Positions 8,549 to 17,240 of a stretch of 64,000 nucleotides of DNA are shown piece after piece. Made by a program: the position numbers and the translations under genes. Under the pieces are notes generated by a model, which worked only from the letters and a program-made list of their open reading frames with translations, was not told the origin of the DNA and ran no database searches. Each line of letters opens with the position of its first letter. Position 1 is the first letter of the stretch. Source of the stretch: JAICYJ01 sp035695105. Its GTDB lineage: Bacteria; Actinomycetota; Thermoleophilia; Gaiellales; JAICJC01. The stretch lies in contig DASSEV010000020.1 of assembly GCA_035695105.1 (NCBI GenBank), positions 1-64,000 on the forward strand, in the 5' to 3' direction.

Positions 8549-9630
8549 GCGCCGTGCTCGATCATGCGCACGGCCAGCTCGAGGCGGCGCTCGAGCGTCT
8601 CCAGCTCGATCCACTCGGCCTCCGTGTGGTCGAGCGCTCCGACCGGGCCAAGGCCGTCGATCGTGGGCACCCCGGTGGCGCCCGTCCAGCATCCGTCCGA
8701 GACGCCGCCTGAGAGCTGCTCGCCGGCGGTGAGTCCGAGCTCGGCGGCCACGGCGAGCGCCGCCCTGGCAAGCCGCTCGTCGCGCGGCATCGGCGGCCAC
8801 GTCCCGCGGTCGACGATCGCGATCGAGACGCCGTCGTAGGGGCCGCCTGCCTCCAGCTCGGTCAGGGCGTGATCGAGGTCGGCGGGCACGCTTGAGCGGA
8901 TGTCGAGCGTGGCGGTCGCGTTGCCGGGCAGGGTGTTCGCCGCGGTTCCGCCGAGCACGGTGGTGACCACCGACGTCATCTCGGGCCGGCCGGCCTTGAG
9001 GCCCTCGATGCGGAGGATCTCGCGGGCCAGCGCCGAGACGGCGCTGCGGCCGCGGGCAGTGTCGGCCCCGGCATGTGCCGCCACACCGGTCAGCTCCATC
9101 GTCCGCCAGATCGCGCCCTTGCGGGCTGTGACCACGTCTCCGTTCTCGCGCCCGCACTCGAACACCAGCGCGGCACGTGCGCCGGCGGCGTGCGCGCAGA
9201 CTGCGGGCGCGCGCAGGCGCACCTCCTCATCGGCGCAGACGAGGAACCGGAGCTCCGAGAACGGCCGCGCACGCTCGGCGAACCGCTCCATCGCCATGGC
9301 CGCCAGCACGAGGCCGCCCTTCATGTCGGCGACGCCGGGCCCGAAGCAGCGCATGCCCTCGCGCCGGAACGGCCGCTCCGCGACGGTGCCCATGGGGAAG
9401 ACCGTGTCGGTGTGCCCGAGCAGGCAGACGGCGCCTTCGCCCTCTCCCGGCATGGTGATCAGGAGGCTGCGCGCGGGCCCGTCCGGCTCATCGACCCACG
9501 CCGCCGTGCATCCGGCCGGCGCCAGCCACCCGGCCAGCAGCTCGGCCACGCGCTCCTGCTCCAGCCCGTCCGACGGGGAGTCGATGTCGACAAGCTGCTC
9601 GAGCCGGGTGGTGAAGGTCTGGACGGTCAA
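8539..9630 (-). CDS. M20 family metallopeptidase, glutamate carboxypeptidase (CPG2)-like
   Basis: A 363-residue zinc aminoacylase/carboxypeptidase. The M20 metal-site motif is LLGHTDTVFPMGT, and the catalytic and metal residues continue in GPGVADMKGG and VCADEEV. The wording HTDTVFPxGT followed by a GPGxxDMKGG block is that of the carboxypeptidase G2 branch. The dimerisation lid follows (ARKGAIWRTMELTGVAAHAG). The likely reaction is removal of a C-terminal acidic amino acid from an acyl-amino acid or small peptide. The TTG start at 9630 overlaps the permease stop (TTGA), making it last in a four-gene leftward operon with the molybdoenzyme and ABC exporter. Confidence 0.88.
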   Translation of the reverse strand: MTVQTFTTRLEQLVDIDSPSDGLEQERVAELLAGWLAPAGCTAAWVDEPDGPARSLLITMPGEGEGAVCLLGHTDTVFPMGTVAERPFRREGMRCFGPGVADMKGGLVLAAMAMERFAERARPFSELRFLVCADEEVRLRAPAVCAHAAGARAALVFECGRENGDVVTARKGAIWRTMELTGVAAHAGADTARGRSAVSALAREILRIEGLKAGRPEMTSVVTTVLGGTAANTLPGNATATLDIRSSVPADLDHALTELEAGGPYDGVSIAIVDRGTWPPMPRDERLARAALAVAAELGLTAGEQLSGGVSDGCWTGATGVPTIDGLGPVGALDHTEAEWIELETLERRLELAVRMIEHGAQL

Positions 9631-10421
9631 TCGATCAGCCGCAGGGTCATCCGCCACACCGCGACGCGCCAGGTCAGCACCGCGAACCCGATCAGGAAGG
9701 CGAGGTGCCCGATGTCGGCCGGCATCTGGAAGCCGAACGCAGCGTGCCGCACGAGCTCGACGGTGTGGTGGAGCGGGTTCAGGTTCGCCAGCAGCTGGGC
9801 CCATTGCGGCAGCGCGGTGAGCGGGAAGAACGTGCCGGCGACGAGGAACAGCGGCGTGATGATGCCGCTCATGACGTACGAGAAGTTGTCGATGGAGTCG
9901 AGCGTGGCGGCGACGGCGACGCCGAAGCCGGCCCACCCGATCCCGGAGATGAGTGCGATGAAGGGGACGGTGAGCATGCCCCACGCCGGGTCGAGCCCGA
10001 ACACCATGGCGACGAGCAGCGGCACGCAGCCGTAGACGCCCGCGCGGATGCCGATCCACAGCACCTCTGCCGAGACCAGCTCCTCGGTGTCGACCGGTGC
10101 GGCCAGGATGGCGTCGTAGGTGCGCTGGAACCGGTACTTGACGAACGTGCCGAACATCGCCGGCATCGCGCTTGAGAACAGCACCGCCGTCGCGACGGTT
10201 CCGGTGCCCACATAGGCAACGTAGTCGTAGCCCTGCACGTGGGACACGAGCGAGCCGAAGCCGAAGCCGAATGCGAGCAGGTAGATGGTCGGGTCGACCG
10301 TCGAGGAGAACGTGGCTGAGCGCCAGAAGGACGAGAAGTTGATGACCTCGCGCACGAGCACGCCGGCCATCGCCGGCCGCTCGAGCCGGCCGAGCCGCCG
10401 CTGCTGGGCAGCGGTGCTCAC
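9627..10421 (-). CDS. ABC-2 type permease, NodJ/DrrB-like
   Basis: A 264-residue permease with six hydrophobic segments, the integral part of an ABC-2 exporter. It begins with a cytoplasmic amphipathic stretch (LVREVINFSSFWRSATF) and shows the NodJ-type central motif FVKYRFQRTYDAILAAPVD. The last third has the NPLHHTVELVRHAAFG element typical of ABC-2 permeases. The GTG start overlaps the ATPase stop by 4 bp (GTGA), and its own stop overlaps the M20 start. It works with the ATPase encoded just upstream to export a lipid, glycan or drug; the substrate is not visible. Confidence 0.9.
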   Translation of the reverse strand: MSTAAQQRRLGRLERPAMAGVLVREVINFSSFWRSATFSSTVDPTIYLLAFGFGFGSLVSHVQGYDYVAYVGTGTVATAVLFSSAMPAMFGTFVKYRFQRTYDAILAAPVDTEELVSAEVLWIGIRAGVYGCVPLLVAMVFGLDPAWGMLTVPFIALISGIGWAGFGVAVAATLDSIDNFSYVMSGIITPLFLVAGTFFPLTALPQWAQLLANLNPLHHTVELVRHAAFGFQMPADIGHLAFLIGFAVLTWRVAVWRMTLRLID

Positions 10422-11326
10422 TCGATGCGCTCCCCGGTGAGCAGGACGAACACGTCCTCGAGGTTGGCCGGGCGCGTGGTCGTCGATGCGTCGCCGGCGA
10501 GGAAGCCGTTGCGGCTCTCCCCGAGCACTGCCACGCTGGTGCCGGTGCGCCGGGTGCGCAGGCCCTGGGCCGCCGCGGCGGTCTCCACCTCGGCCAGCCG
10601 TGCCGGCGGGCCGTACACCTCGAGCGCCTCGCGGCCGGCGTGCTGGACGACCAGCTCCATCGGGCGCCCGGTGGCGATCGCACGGCCGTGCGACATGATG
10701 GTGACCGTGTCCGCCAGCCGCTCGGCTTCCTCGATGTAGTGGGTCGACATCAGGATCGAGACGCCCTCGCTCCGCAGGCCGTCGATCAGCGCCCACAGCT
10801 CCTGGCGCACCTGCGGGTCGAGGCCGACGGTCGGCTCGTCGAGCAGCACGAGGCGCGGCCGGTGAACGAGCGCGCGGGCGATCAGCAGCCTGCGGCGCAT
10901 GCCGCCGGAGAGCTTGTCCACACGGGTGTCGCGCCGGTCCGCCAGGTTGGCGATGCCGAGCGCCCGGTCGATCGCGCCCGCCCGCTCGCCCCGGCCCAGC
11001 CGGTACAGGTACGAGAAGACCAGCAGGTTCTGCTCGACGGTCAGCGTCGTGTCCAGGTTGTCCAGCTGGGGCACCACTCCGCACTCGAGCCGCGCCTGCT
11101 TCGACTGCTCGGGGAGGCGGTGGCCGAGCACCTCGATATCGCCCTCGTCGGCGATCGCCTGCGCGGTCAGCATCCGCATGGTGGTCGACTTGCCCGCGCC
11201 GTTTGGGCCGAGCAGTCCCACGCAGGTGCCGGCCGGCACGTCGAGGTCGAGGCCGGCGACGGCGGTGATGTCCCCGTATCGCTTGATCGCGCCGCGGATG
11301 CGCACGGCGAGGCCGGACGTCGTCAC
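10418..11326 (-). CDS. ABC exporter ATP-binding protein, NodI/DrrA-like
   Basis: A 302-residue ATPase. Walker A is at residues 40-48 (GPNGAGKST), the Q-loop is PQLDNLD at about 86-92, the signature LSGGM is at 139-143 and Walker B LVLLDEP at 159-165, with a switch histidine in STHYIEEAE. The sequence GVVPQLDNLDTTLTVEQN is characteristic of the NodI branch. The C-terminal 80 residues are the extension common to DrrA/NodI proteins. The GTG at 11326 is the only start between the upstream stop (11347) and the conserved N-terminus. It is co-transcribed with its permease downstream and a molybdoenzyme upstream. Confidence 0.93.
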   Translation of the reverse strand: MTTSGLAVRIRGAIKRYGDITAVAGLDLDVPAGTCVGLLGPNGAGKSTTMRMLTAQAIADEGDIEVLGHRLPEQSKQARLECGVVPQLDNLDTTLTVEQNLLVFSYLYRLGRGERAGAIDRALGIANLADRRDTRVDKLSGGMRRRLLIARALVHRPRLVLLDEPTVGLDPQVRQELWALIDGLRSEGVSILMSTHYIEEAERLADTVTIMSHGRAIATGRPMELVVQHAGREALEVYGPPARLAEVETAAAAQGLRTRRTGTSVAVLGESRNGFLAGDASTTTRPANLEDVFVLLTGERIE

Positions 11327-11346
11327 CGCGTCAGGCTGACCTGCCG

Positions 11347-11958
11347 TCAGAACCCGTACCGCTCTTCCTTCCACGGGTCGGCGTCGTTGTGGTAGCCGTA
11401 GCCCTCCCAGAAGCCCGGCTTGTCGACGTCGCTGAACTCGAGCCCGCGCAGCCACTTCGCGCTCTTCCAGAAGTAGCGGCTCGGCACCAGCAGCCGCAGC
11501 GGGTAGCCGTGCTCGGGCGTCAGCGGCCGGCCCTCCGCCTCGTAGGCGAGCATCGCGTCGTCCGCCATCACCGCCTCGATCGGCAAGTTGGCGGTGAATC
11601 CCTGCTCCGCGTGGGCGATCACGAATCGCGCGCTCTCGAGCGGCTGAACCTGCTTGAGCACGGTTCTCATGGGGACGCCCTTCCACGGCATGTCCAGCTT
11701 CGTCCACCGCGTCACGCAGTGGATGTCGCTCGTCTGCTCCTGCGAGCCGAGCGCGAGCAGGTCGTCGAACGAGAGGCGGATGGGGTTCCGGACGAGCCCG
11801 AACGCGCGAAAGTCCCAGGCGCCGAGGTCGACGCGCGGGACGGAGCCCGCGTGCAGCACCGGCCACTTGTCGGTGTAGTACTGGCCCGGCGGGATCCTCG
11901 ATTCGTCGACGCCCGCCTGCTTTGCCTTGCGATCCTGGCTTGAACGGAAGAGCGACAC
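11347..11958 (-). CDS. Sulfite oxidase-like molybdopterin oxidoreductase
   Basis: A 203-residue protein consisting of only the sulfite oxidase/YedY molybdopterin fold. The cofactor cysteine is in TSDIHCVTRWTKLDMPWKGV, the motif in which Cys ligates molybdenum, and LTPEHGYPLRLLVPSRYFWKSAKWL is the usual cofactor-binding region. There is no signal peptide and no heme or dimerisation domain, so it is a small cytoplasmic sulfite-oxidase-like enzyme of the kind widespread in actinobacteria. The physiological substrate is unknown. It heads a leftward operon with the ABC exporter (20-bp gap) and diverges from ygfZ across 53 bp. Confidence 0.9.
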   Translation of the reverse strand: MSLFRSSQDRKAKQAGVDESRIPPGQYYTDKWPVLHAGSVPRVDLGAWDFRAFGLVRNPIRLSFDDLLALGSQEQTSDIHCVTRWTKLDMPWKGVPMRTVLKQVQPLESARFVIAHAEQGFTANLPIEAVMADDAMLAYEAEGRPLTPEHGYPLRLLVPSRYFWKSAKWLRGLEFSDVDKPGFWEGYGYHNDADPWKEERYGF

Positions 11959-12011
11959 GGGCGCATCGTAGACGGTTCGTTTCGCAGCGAATCGTCGCCT
12001 ACGCTTCGCGC

Positions 12012-12785
12012 ATGGCGACGCTGCTCGACCGCACCTGCATCACGGCCGAAGGGCCGGACGCCACGGCGCTGCTCCAGAGCCTGCTCTCGAACGACGTCGA
12101 TGCCGCCGGGCCGGGCGGTGCGGTCTACGCCCTGCTGCTCACGCCCAAGGCGCGCGTCATCTCCGACCTCGAGCTCTACAACGCCGGCGACGCCTACGTG
12201 CTGGCCTGCCCGCCCGCCCGCGCGGAGCTCGTCCAGCAGGCGATCCTGCGGGCGCGGTTCCGGAAGAAGGTCGAGCTCGCCGCGTCACCGCACGTGGTGG
12301 TGTGGGGCGACGCCGGCGGCGCGCTGGCGACGCTCGATACGCCGGCGGGCCCGCTGCGGCTGCTCGCCCAGCCGCCCGCCGACCTCGATCCGCCCGACGC
12401 CTGGGAGGTGGCGCGCATCGAGGCCGGCATCCCCGTGTTCGGCCGGGAGTTCGACGAGGAGTCGATGCCCGCCGAGGCGGGTCTGGTCGACCGGGCGGTG
12501 AGCTTCACCAAGGGCTGCTATCCCGGACAGGAGCCCGTCGCCCGGCTGCACTACCGCGGCCATGCCAACCGGGGCCTGCGCGGGCTCGAGCTCTCGGCTC
12601 CTCTGTCCCAGCCCGCCGCCGTCGTGACGGGAGACCGGGAGGTGGGCAGGGCCAGTTCCCCGATCGTGTCGCCCCGGTTCGGCCCGATCTCCCTGGCTGT
12701 CCTACGCCGTGAGATCGAGGACGGCGCCGAGGTGGACGTGGCCGGGGTGCGTGCGGTGGTGCGCCCGCTGCCGTTTGCCGCTTGA
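12012..12785 (+). CDS. ygfZ: YgfZ/GcvT-domain folate-binding protein, Fe-S cluster repair
   Basis: A 257-residue GcvT-fold protein of the YgfZ/IBA57 family, which uses tetrahydrofolate to help assemble or repair Fe-S clusters. The diagnostic motif KGCYPGQE occurs at residues 167-174 with the essential cysteine. It is followed by RLHYRGHANRGLRGL, also typical of the family. The ATG at 12012 leads straight into the conserved N-terminus (LLDRTCITAEGPDATALLQS). The length is within the family's usual 250-330 residues. It is divergent from the molybdoenzyme and 34 bp upstream of the TPR gene. Confidence 0.92.
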   Translation: MATLLDRTCITAEGPDATALLQSLLSNDVDAAGPGGAVYALLLTPKARVISDLELYNAGDAYVLACPPARAELVQQAILRARFRKKVELAASPHVVVWGDAGGALATLDTPAGPLRLLAQPPADLDPPDAWEVARIEAGIPVFGREFDEESMPAEAGLVDRAVSFTKGCYPGQEPVARLHYRGHANRGLRGLELSAPLSQPAAVVTGDREVGRASSPIVSPRFGPISLAVLRREIEDGAEVDVAGVRAVVRPLPFAA

Positions 12786-12819
12786 GGGGGCGCCGCGCCG
12801 GGCGCTACGCTGGCGCCTC

Positions 12820-13881
12820 GTGGATGAGGCCACCACCCTCACCGACGCCGGGCTCCTGATCGGTCTCTGCCAGTACGACGAGGCAGAGCGCCTGCTCGAG
12901 GGCCTGGTCAGATGGGCCGAGGAGCGCGGCGACGACGGGCTTGCGAGCCACGCCCTCGAGGGCCTGGGGACGATCGCCACCCGACAGGGGCGCGAGGCGC
13001 AGGCGCTCGAGCTGTTCGAGCGCGCGCTGGCCGCGGCCGGGGATCCGGATCCGGCAGAGCGCGAATCCCTCTACTCCAACACTGCCCGGCTGCGCGCGTA
13101 CGGCGGCGACCCGGGCGGGGCCGTGGCGCTGCTCGAGGAGGTGCTATCCCGGGTGGAGTCCCAGGCCGACCATGACGTCGCCGTCTTCGCGCACTACGCG
13201 ATCAGCCTCAGCTACGCCTACGCCGACTCGGGCGACTACGGGAAGGCCGGCACCGTGCTGGCCCGGGTGCTGCGTGACGGCGGGGAGGACCTCGATCTGC
13301 GGGTGCGCCAGCGTCTCTACTACGCGCTCACCCGCCTCAACATCAACACCGGGCGTACGGATCAGGCGGTGGAGTACGGCCGCAAGACGCTCGACCTGAC
13401 GATCTCCGCCGGGCTCGAGGAGTTCGTCTTCGAGAGCTATCACCAGCTGGCCTACACGCTCCTTGACGCGGGCGACACGGAGGAGGCGGGCCGCTACCTC
13501 ACCGAGGCGCGCGGCCACGCGCAGGGGCCGCTGGACGAGGGCTTTCTCGAGGTGGAGTGGGCCAGGTACGCGCTCCAGCTCGGCGACCTCGACGGTGCGA
13601 TCGCGCACGCGGACGCGGCCATCGACCTGCTCGCCGACAGGGCTGTGCCCGGAGTGCTCGGGCGCGCGTACCTCGTCAAGGCCAGGGCTTACGAGGCGCT
13701 GGGAGAGCCGTCCCGTGCCGACGGGGCGTACCTGATGGCGATCGACGGGCTCGAGCAGCAGACCGGTTGGCCCACGGATCTGGCCAAGGCCTGCCGTCGC
13801 TACGGCAAGTTCCTGCGCAGCCAGGGGCGTCTCGACGCCGCCATGCGCATGCTCGAGCGCGCCGGAGACGCGGGGATCTAG
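12820..13881 (+). CDS. TPR-repeat protein
   Basis: A 353-residue soluble, almost wholly helical protein made of about eight tetratricopeptide-type helix pairs, such as GLGTIATRQGREAQALELFE, YADSGDYGKAGTVLARVL and SYHQLAYTLLDAGDTEEAGR. These provide a protein-binding superhelix. It has no catalytic domain or signal peptide, and no HTH at either end. The GTG at 12820 is the first start after the ygfZ stop. The stop overlaps that of the convergent acetyltransferase gene by 4 bp. Partner unknown. Confidence 0.78.
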   Translation: MDEATTLTDAGLLIGLCQYDEAERLLEGLVRWAEERGDDGLASHALEGLGTIATRQGREAQALELFERALAAAGDPDPAERESLYSNTARLRAYGGDPGGAVALLEEVLSRVESQADHDVAVFAHYAISLSYAYADSGDYGKAGTVLARVLRDGGEDLDLRVRQRLYYALTRLNINTGRTDQAVEYGRKTLDLTISAGLEEFVFESYHQLAYTLLDAGDTEEAGRYLTEARGHAQGPLDEGFLEVEWARYALQLGDLDGAIAHADAAIDLLADRAVPGVLGRAYLVKARAYEALGEPSRADGAYLMAIDGLEQQTGWPTDLAKACRRYGKFLRSQGRLDAAMRMLERAGDAGI

Positions 13882-14360
13882 CGGCGGGCGCCGGAGTCGG
13901 CGCCGGCGTACTCGTAGATCAGGCGGCCACCGTGGCTGAACCCCAGCTTCGTGTAGAAGTCGGGGATGCCGAGCTCCTGGTCGTCAGGCGTGACCCGCAG
14001 CTCGATCGACGCGATCCCCCGGCGCCTGCACTCGGCCACCGCCGCGCGGAGCAGCCTGCTTCCGAGCCCCTGACCGCGCGCGGACGGCTGCACCCAGATC
14101 TCCTCGATCTCGGCGCTCGCGCCGCCGCCGGCCGAGATGCGGATCGTCGTGGTCGCCACGCCGCGGTCGTCCGCGAGCGTGAAGAAGCCGCGGCCCGGAT
14201 CGTCCAGGATCGCCTCGACGTTCTGCCCGAGGTGCGGCACGACGCGCCCCTCGTGGCTGAAGAACGCCTTCAGGAGGCGCGTGACCAGTGCCGCGTCGGC
14301 CGTTGTCGCCATTCTCAACGGGATATCCGCCACAGATGTCACGCCGGCCGGCTTGTCCAT
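13878..14360 (-). CDS. GNAT family N-acetyltransferase
   Basis: A 160-residue acetyltransferase. The acetyl-CoA pyrophosphate loop is visible as VQPSARGQGLGSRLL (motif A, Q/RxxGxG/A), preceded by the beta strand ASAEIEEIW and followed by IASIELRVTPDDQELGIPDFYTKLGF (motif B). The N-terminus carries the usual LVTRLLKAFFSHEGR helix. The acceptor amine is not predictable. The M20 gene ends 1 bp before this gene's ATG (14360/14361), so the M20 enzyme and this GNAT are one leftward unit. That fits an N-acyl amino acid or small-molecule acylation/deacylation pair, which is inference. Confidence 0.88.
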   Translation of the reverse strand: MDKPAGVTSVADIPLRMATTADAALVTRLLKAFFSHEGRVVPHLGQNVEAILDDPGRGFFTLADDRGVATTTIRISAGGGASAEIEEIWVQPSARGQGLGSRLLRAAVAECRRRGIASIELRVTPDDQELGIPDFYTKLGFSHGGRLIYEYAGADSGARR

Positions 14361-15665
14361 TCAGCCATCGACCCCACAGTAGCGGATCGCCGCGATCGCA
14401 AGCCCCTGTGCGCAGCGGACGAGGTCGTCGACGGGGACGTACTCGTCGATCGTGTGCGCCCAGGCAATGCTGCTCGGGCCCCAGCCGATGCAGGGCGTGG
14501 AGCCGAAGCGGCTGAAGCTGGCAGCGTCGAACCAGGAATCGAGCCCGGAGAGCCGTGACGGCCGGCCGACCGCGGCGCTCGCATCGAGCATGGCGGCCAC
14601 GATCGGGTGCTCCGGATCCACCTCGTAGGGCGGGATGTCGAGCCCCCAGGTGATGCGCGGCGGATGCTCCACCAGCCACGGGTCGGTCGCGGCGGCCCGC
14701 ATGATCCAGTCGGTCACCTCGCGCTCCACCTCGGTGCCCCACCCGTCGGCGTCCGCGTTCGCCGGCAGGTACATCAGCTCGTTCTCCAGGGTGCAGCTGG
14801 ACGGGTAGGTGACCACCCACTCGCCGCCCGAGATCTTCGCCGGGACGATGTCGCTGGCGGAGAGGTACGGGTGCACCTTGTCCGGCCGGTTGCGCCATTC
14901 CTCGCGGAGCCGGCGGATGGCGTCCAGGATCACACCCATCTTCTCGATCGCGTTGACGGCGCCGCCGTCCCGCCAGTGCGGCTGGGCCATCTCGGCGTGG
15001 CCGGGGCGGCCCTCGACGACGACCGTCGGGGAGAGCGAGCCGCGGCAGCCGACCCAGACGTCAAAGGCGGTCGGCTCCGTCACGATCCCTGCATCGGCGC
15101 GGATGCCATGGCTGACGGCCGCGAGGCCGCCGGCCCCGGACGACTCCTCGTCGGTGACGGTGTTGACGATCAGATCGCCCTTCAGGCGGACGCCGGACTC
15201 GGCCAGCACGATCGCGGCGAAGGCCATCGCGGCGACGCCGCCCTTCATGTCGCAGGCGCCCCGTCCGTACAGCTTCCCGTCGCGCACCTCCGGCGAGTTC
15301 GGATCGCTCGTCCAGCGATCGCGCGGCTCGCCGGGAACCACGTCGATGTGGCCGTTGAAGAGCAGGCTGCGGCCCCCGCCGGAGCCCCCGAAGCGCGCCG
15401 CCATCTGCGGGCGGCCCTCGAAGCCGATCGGCTCGGGGATCTGGCGGGTGCCGGAGATCTCGTCGGGCGCGGGCTCCCAGACGTCGACGTCCGCTCCGGC
15501 GTTGCCGAGCGCGTCTGCGAGGTGGCGCTGCAGCGCCGCCTCGTCCCTCGCCGGCTCGTCCCCCGCGCGCGCCGTCGTGTCGAAGGCGATCAGCCGGGAG
15601 GTGAGCTCGACGAGACGATCCGTGCCCGCCTCGATCGCGGCGGCGACATCCTGCTCCAGCGTCAC
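14361..15665 (-). CDS. M20 family peptidase, ArgE/DapE-like
   Basis: A 434-residue zinc-dependent amidohydrolase. Metal-site motifs are LLFNGHIDVVPG (first His and Asp), GRGACDMKGGVAAM and NTVTDEESSGAGG (Glu pair), with the lid VVVEGRPGHAEMAQPHWRDG. The length and ordering match ArgE/DapE/acetylornithine-deacetylase-like enzymes. It may remove an acyl group from an amino acid. The GTG at 15665 starts the first conserved helix; upstream sequence is unrelated. It is followed immediately by the GNAT gene and diverges from capA across only 21 bp. Confidence 0.9.
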   Translation of the reverse strand: MTLEQDVAAAIEAGTDRLVELTSRLIAFDTTARAGDEPARDEAALQRHLADALGNAGADVDVWEPAPDEISGTRQIPEPIGFEGRPQMAARFGGSGGGRSLLFNGHIDVVPGEPRDRWTSDPNSPEVRDGKLYGRGACDMKGGVAAMAFAAIVLAESGVRLKGDLIVNTVTDEESSGAGGLAAVSHGIRADAGIVTEPTAFDVWVGCRGSLSPTVVVEGRPGHAEMAQPHWRDGGAVNAIEKMGVILDAIRRLREEWRNRPDKVHPYLSASDIVPAKISGGEWVVTYPSSCTLENELMYLPANADADGWGTEVEREVTDWIMRAAATDPWLVEHPPRITWGLDIPPYEVDPEHPIVAAMLDASAAVGRPSRLSGLDSWFDAASFSRFGSTPCIGWGPSSIAWAHTIDEYVPVDDLVRCAQGLAIAAIRYCGVDG

Positions 15666-15686
15666 GGTGCGCGATGATACCGAGCC

Positions 15687-16892
15687 GTGGGGGAGGAAGA
15701 GGCACACGCCCGCCGCCGCGCCATGCGGCTTCACCGCGCAGAGCTCAGGCGGCGCCAGCTGCGCCGTCGGCGCGCGGTCGCCGCGGCCGTCGCGGCAGCG
15801 GTGCTCCTGGTCGCCGGGGTGGCGGCGGGGCACGTCCTCGGCGGCGGCGGCGCGTCTGCGCCGTCGACCACGGGGGTGACACACCGCGGCGGCAGCGGGA
15901 CGTCGGCGCCCTCGGGCGGCGCGGCGCCACCACCCCAGACGCCCACGGGCACGGTGACGATCTCGGCCGTGGGCGACACGATGCTCGGGTATGCGAACAC
16001 GCTCGCCCCGGACCCTGGCCACTACTTCGACGGCGTGCGGTCGCAGATCACGGGTGACATCCGGTTCGCCAATCTCGAGGGCGCGCTGACCGACCGAACG
16101 GCCGGGAAGTGCGCCGTGCTGACCAGCTCCTGTTACGAGTTCCGCGTCCCACCGGGCTGGGCGCGGTACTTCAAGCGCGCGGGCTTCACGATCGTCAGCA
16201 ACGCGAACAACCATGCCTTCGACTTCTGGCAGGGCGGGCTGGACGACACGGTGACCGCCCTCGACCGCGTCGGGCTGGCGCACACCGGCCGGACGCATGA
16301 GATCACGTACGTCAAGGTGCGGGGCATCACGGTCGCGTTCATCGGCGTCGCCAGCTACTCGAACACCGGGCCGCTGAACGACTACCCGGCCGCGGCGCGC
16401 CTGATCCACCGCGCCGCACGCCACGCGAACATCGTCGTCGTCGCCATGCACGCCGGCGCGGAGGGCACCGCGGCGCTGCATCTGACGGGGCAGGACGAGA
16501 TCTACGGCGGCGAGAACCGCGGCAACCCCGAGGCCTTTGCCCACATGGCGATCGACAACGGCGCCGACCTGATCCTCGGCTACAGCCCGCACGTGCTCCG
16601 GGCGATGGAGGTCTACCGGCACCGGCTGATCGCCTACAGCCTGGGCAACTTCGCCGGGTATCACAACTTCACGATCGAGGGCGACCTGGGCGTGTCGGGC
16701 ATCCTGCACGTCAGGCTGGCCGCGAACGGGCGCTTCGTGTCGGGGCGCTTCGTCTCCACCGCGCTGGTCGGTCCGGGCACGCCCGAGCTCGATCCGGACG
16801 GTCGCGGGGCGGCGCTGATCGAGCAGCTCTCGCGTGAGGATCTCGGTTCCCGCGGCGCGCATGTCAGCCCTTCCGGCCTGATCTCGCCCTAG
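15687..16892 (+). CDS. CapA family protein (metallophosphatase fold)
   Basis: A 401-residue CapA-like protein. An arginine-rich cytoplasmic start is followed by a membrane anchor (about residues 30-50) and a Gly/Ser/Pro linker. The metallophosphatase-like domain has TISAVGDTMLGY, RFANLEGAL, SNANNHAFDFW, VVAMHAGAEG, GYSPHVLRAMEVY and YSLGNF, the six blocks that define the CapA/PgsA family. CapA homologues act in poly-gamma-glutamate or exopolysaccharide production at the membrane. No other pgs/cap genes are nearby, so the exact role is open. The GTG at 15687 is used; ATG at 15723 is an equally plausible start because the anchor lies after it. Confidence 0.88.
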   Translation: MGEEEAHARRRAMRLHRAELRRRQLRRRRAVAAAVAAAVLLVAGVAAGHVLGGGGASAPSTTGVTHRGGSGTSAPSGGAAPPPQTPTGTVTISAVGDTMLGYANTLAPDPGHYFDGVRSQITGDIRFANLEGALTDRTAGKCAVLTSSCYEFRVPPGWARYFKRAGFTIVSNANNHAFDFWQGGLDDTVTALDRVGLAHTGRTHEITYVKVRGITVAFIGVASYSNTGPLNDYPAAARLIHRAARHANIVVVAMHAGAEGTAALHLTGQDEIYGGENRGNPEAFAHMAIDNGADLILGYSPHVLRAMEVYRHRLIAYSLGNFAGYHNFTIEGDLGVSGILHVRLAANGRFVSGRFVSTALVGPGTPELDPDGRGAALIEQLSREDLGSRGAHVSPSGLISP

Positions 16893-16895
16893 ATC

Positions 16896-16907
16896 CCCCG
16901 TTCGGGG
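16896..16907 (+). terminator. Short GC hairpin after capA
   Basis: CCCCG and CGGGG form a 5-bp stem with a TT loop, starting 4 bp past the capA stop. It is weak as a terminator without a T-run. Confidence 0.3.
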
Positions 16908-17022
16908 CATTCGCCGTCCCCGAGGTGTGGCCTATCACGTGTGGAGACGCGAAGGAGGCTCCACGCGGCTCTCCGGACTTCGCTCCCCAGGTACACCGCA
17001 ATTGTGCCGGTTGCGAGGAATC

Positions 17023-17065
17023 CCTCCCCAGCGAAACGCCTGAGTGGTTGTCACCCGAAGGGAGG
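17023..17065 (+). promoter_or_regulatory. Possible SD-sequestering leader of the tiny peptide gene
   Basis: CCTCCC at 17023-17028 is complementary to GGGAGG at 17060-17065, which is the Shine-Dalgarno of the tiny gene at 17075. A small GCG-AAA-CGC stem lies between them. Further upstream, GTGGAG and CTCCAC around 16940-16965 form another stem. The 180-bp leader could fold so that the ribosome site is hidden. I compared it by eye with the riboswitch consensus sequences I remember (c-di-GMP-I, ydaO, cobalamin, SAM-IV, TPP) and recognise none. Confidence 0.35.
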
Positions 17066-17074
17066 TGCAAGCAG

Positions 17075-17173
17075 ATGATCAAGTGGAACTACCGCGCAAC
17101 GCGGATCGCTCTCGCCCTTGGTGCCATCGCCGCGTTCGCCATCGCGAGCGGCGCGAACACGAAGTGGGCGTAG
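17075..17173 (+). CDS. Tiny 32-residue membrane or leader peptide
   Basis: A 32-codon open frame beginning MIKWNYRATRIALAL with an excellent Shine-Dalgarno (GGGAGGT, 9 bp upstream). It has a basic N-terminus, a hydrophobic core (ALALGAIAAFAIASG) and the polar end ANTKWA. This looks like a single membrane segment or an uncleaved signal-like peptide. It lies 67 bp before the GGDEF/HD-GYP gene on the same strand and is preceded by a structured leader. No family recognised. It may be a small membrane protein or a regulatory upstream peptide. Confidence 0.55.
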   Translation: MIKWNYRATRIALALGAIAAFAIASGANTKWA

Positions 17174-17240
17174 CCCACTGACTCCCCCGGGCCTCGGCGC
17201 TCAAGTGCCGCGGGGATGCTGACCGATAAGGCTTGAAGCC

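Noticed and set aside
16905..17074. Known riboswitch (c-di-GMP-I, ydaO, cobalamin, SAM, TPP) upstream of the c-di-GMP gene
   Set aside because: None of the conserved core sequences I can recall is present. It is kept only as an unclassified structured leader.
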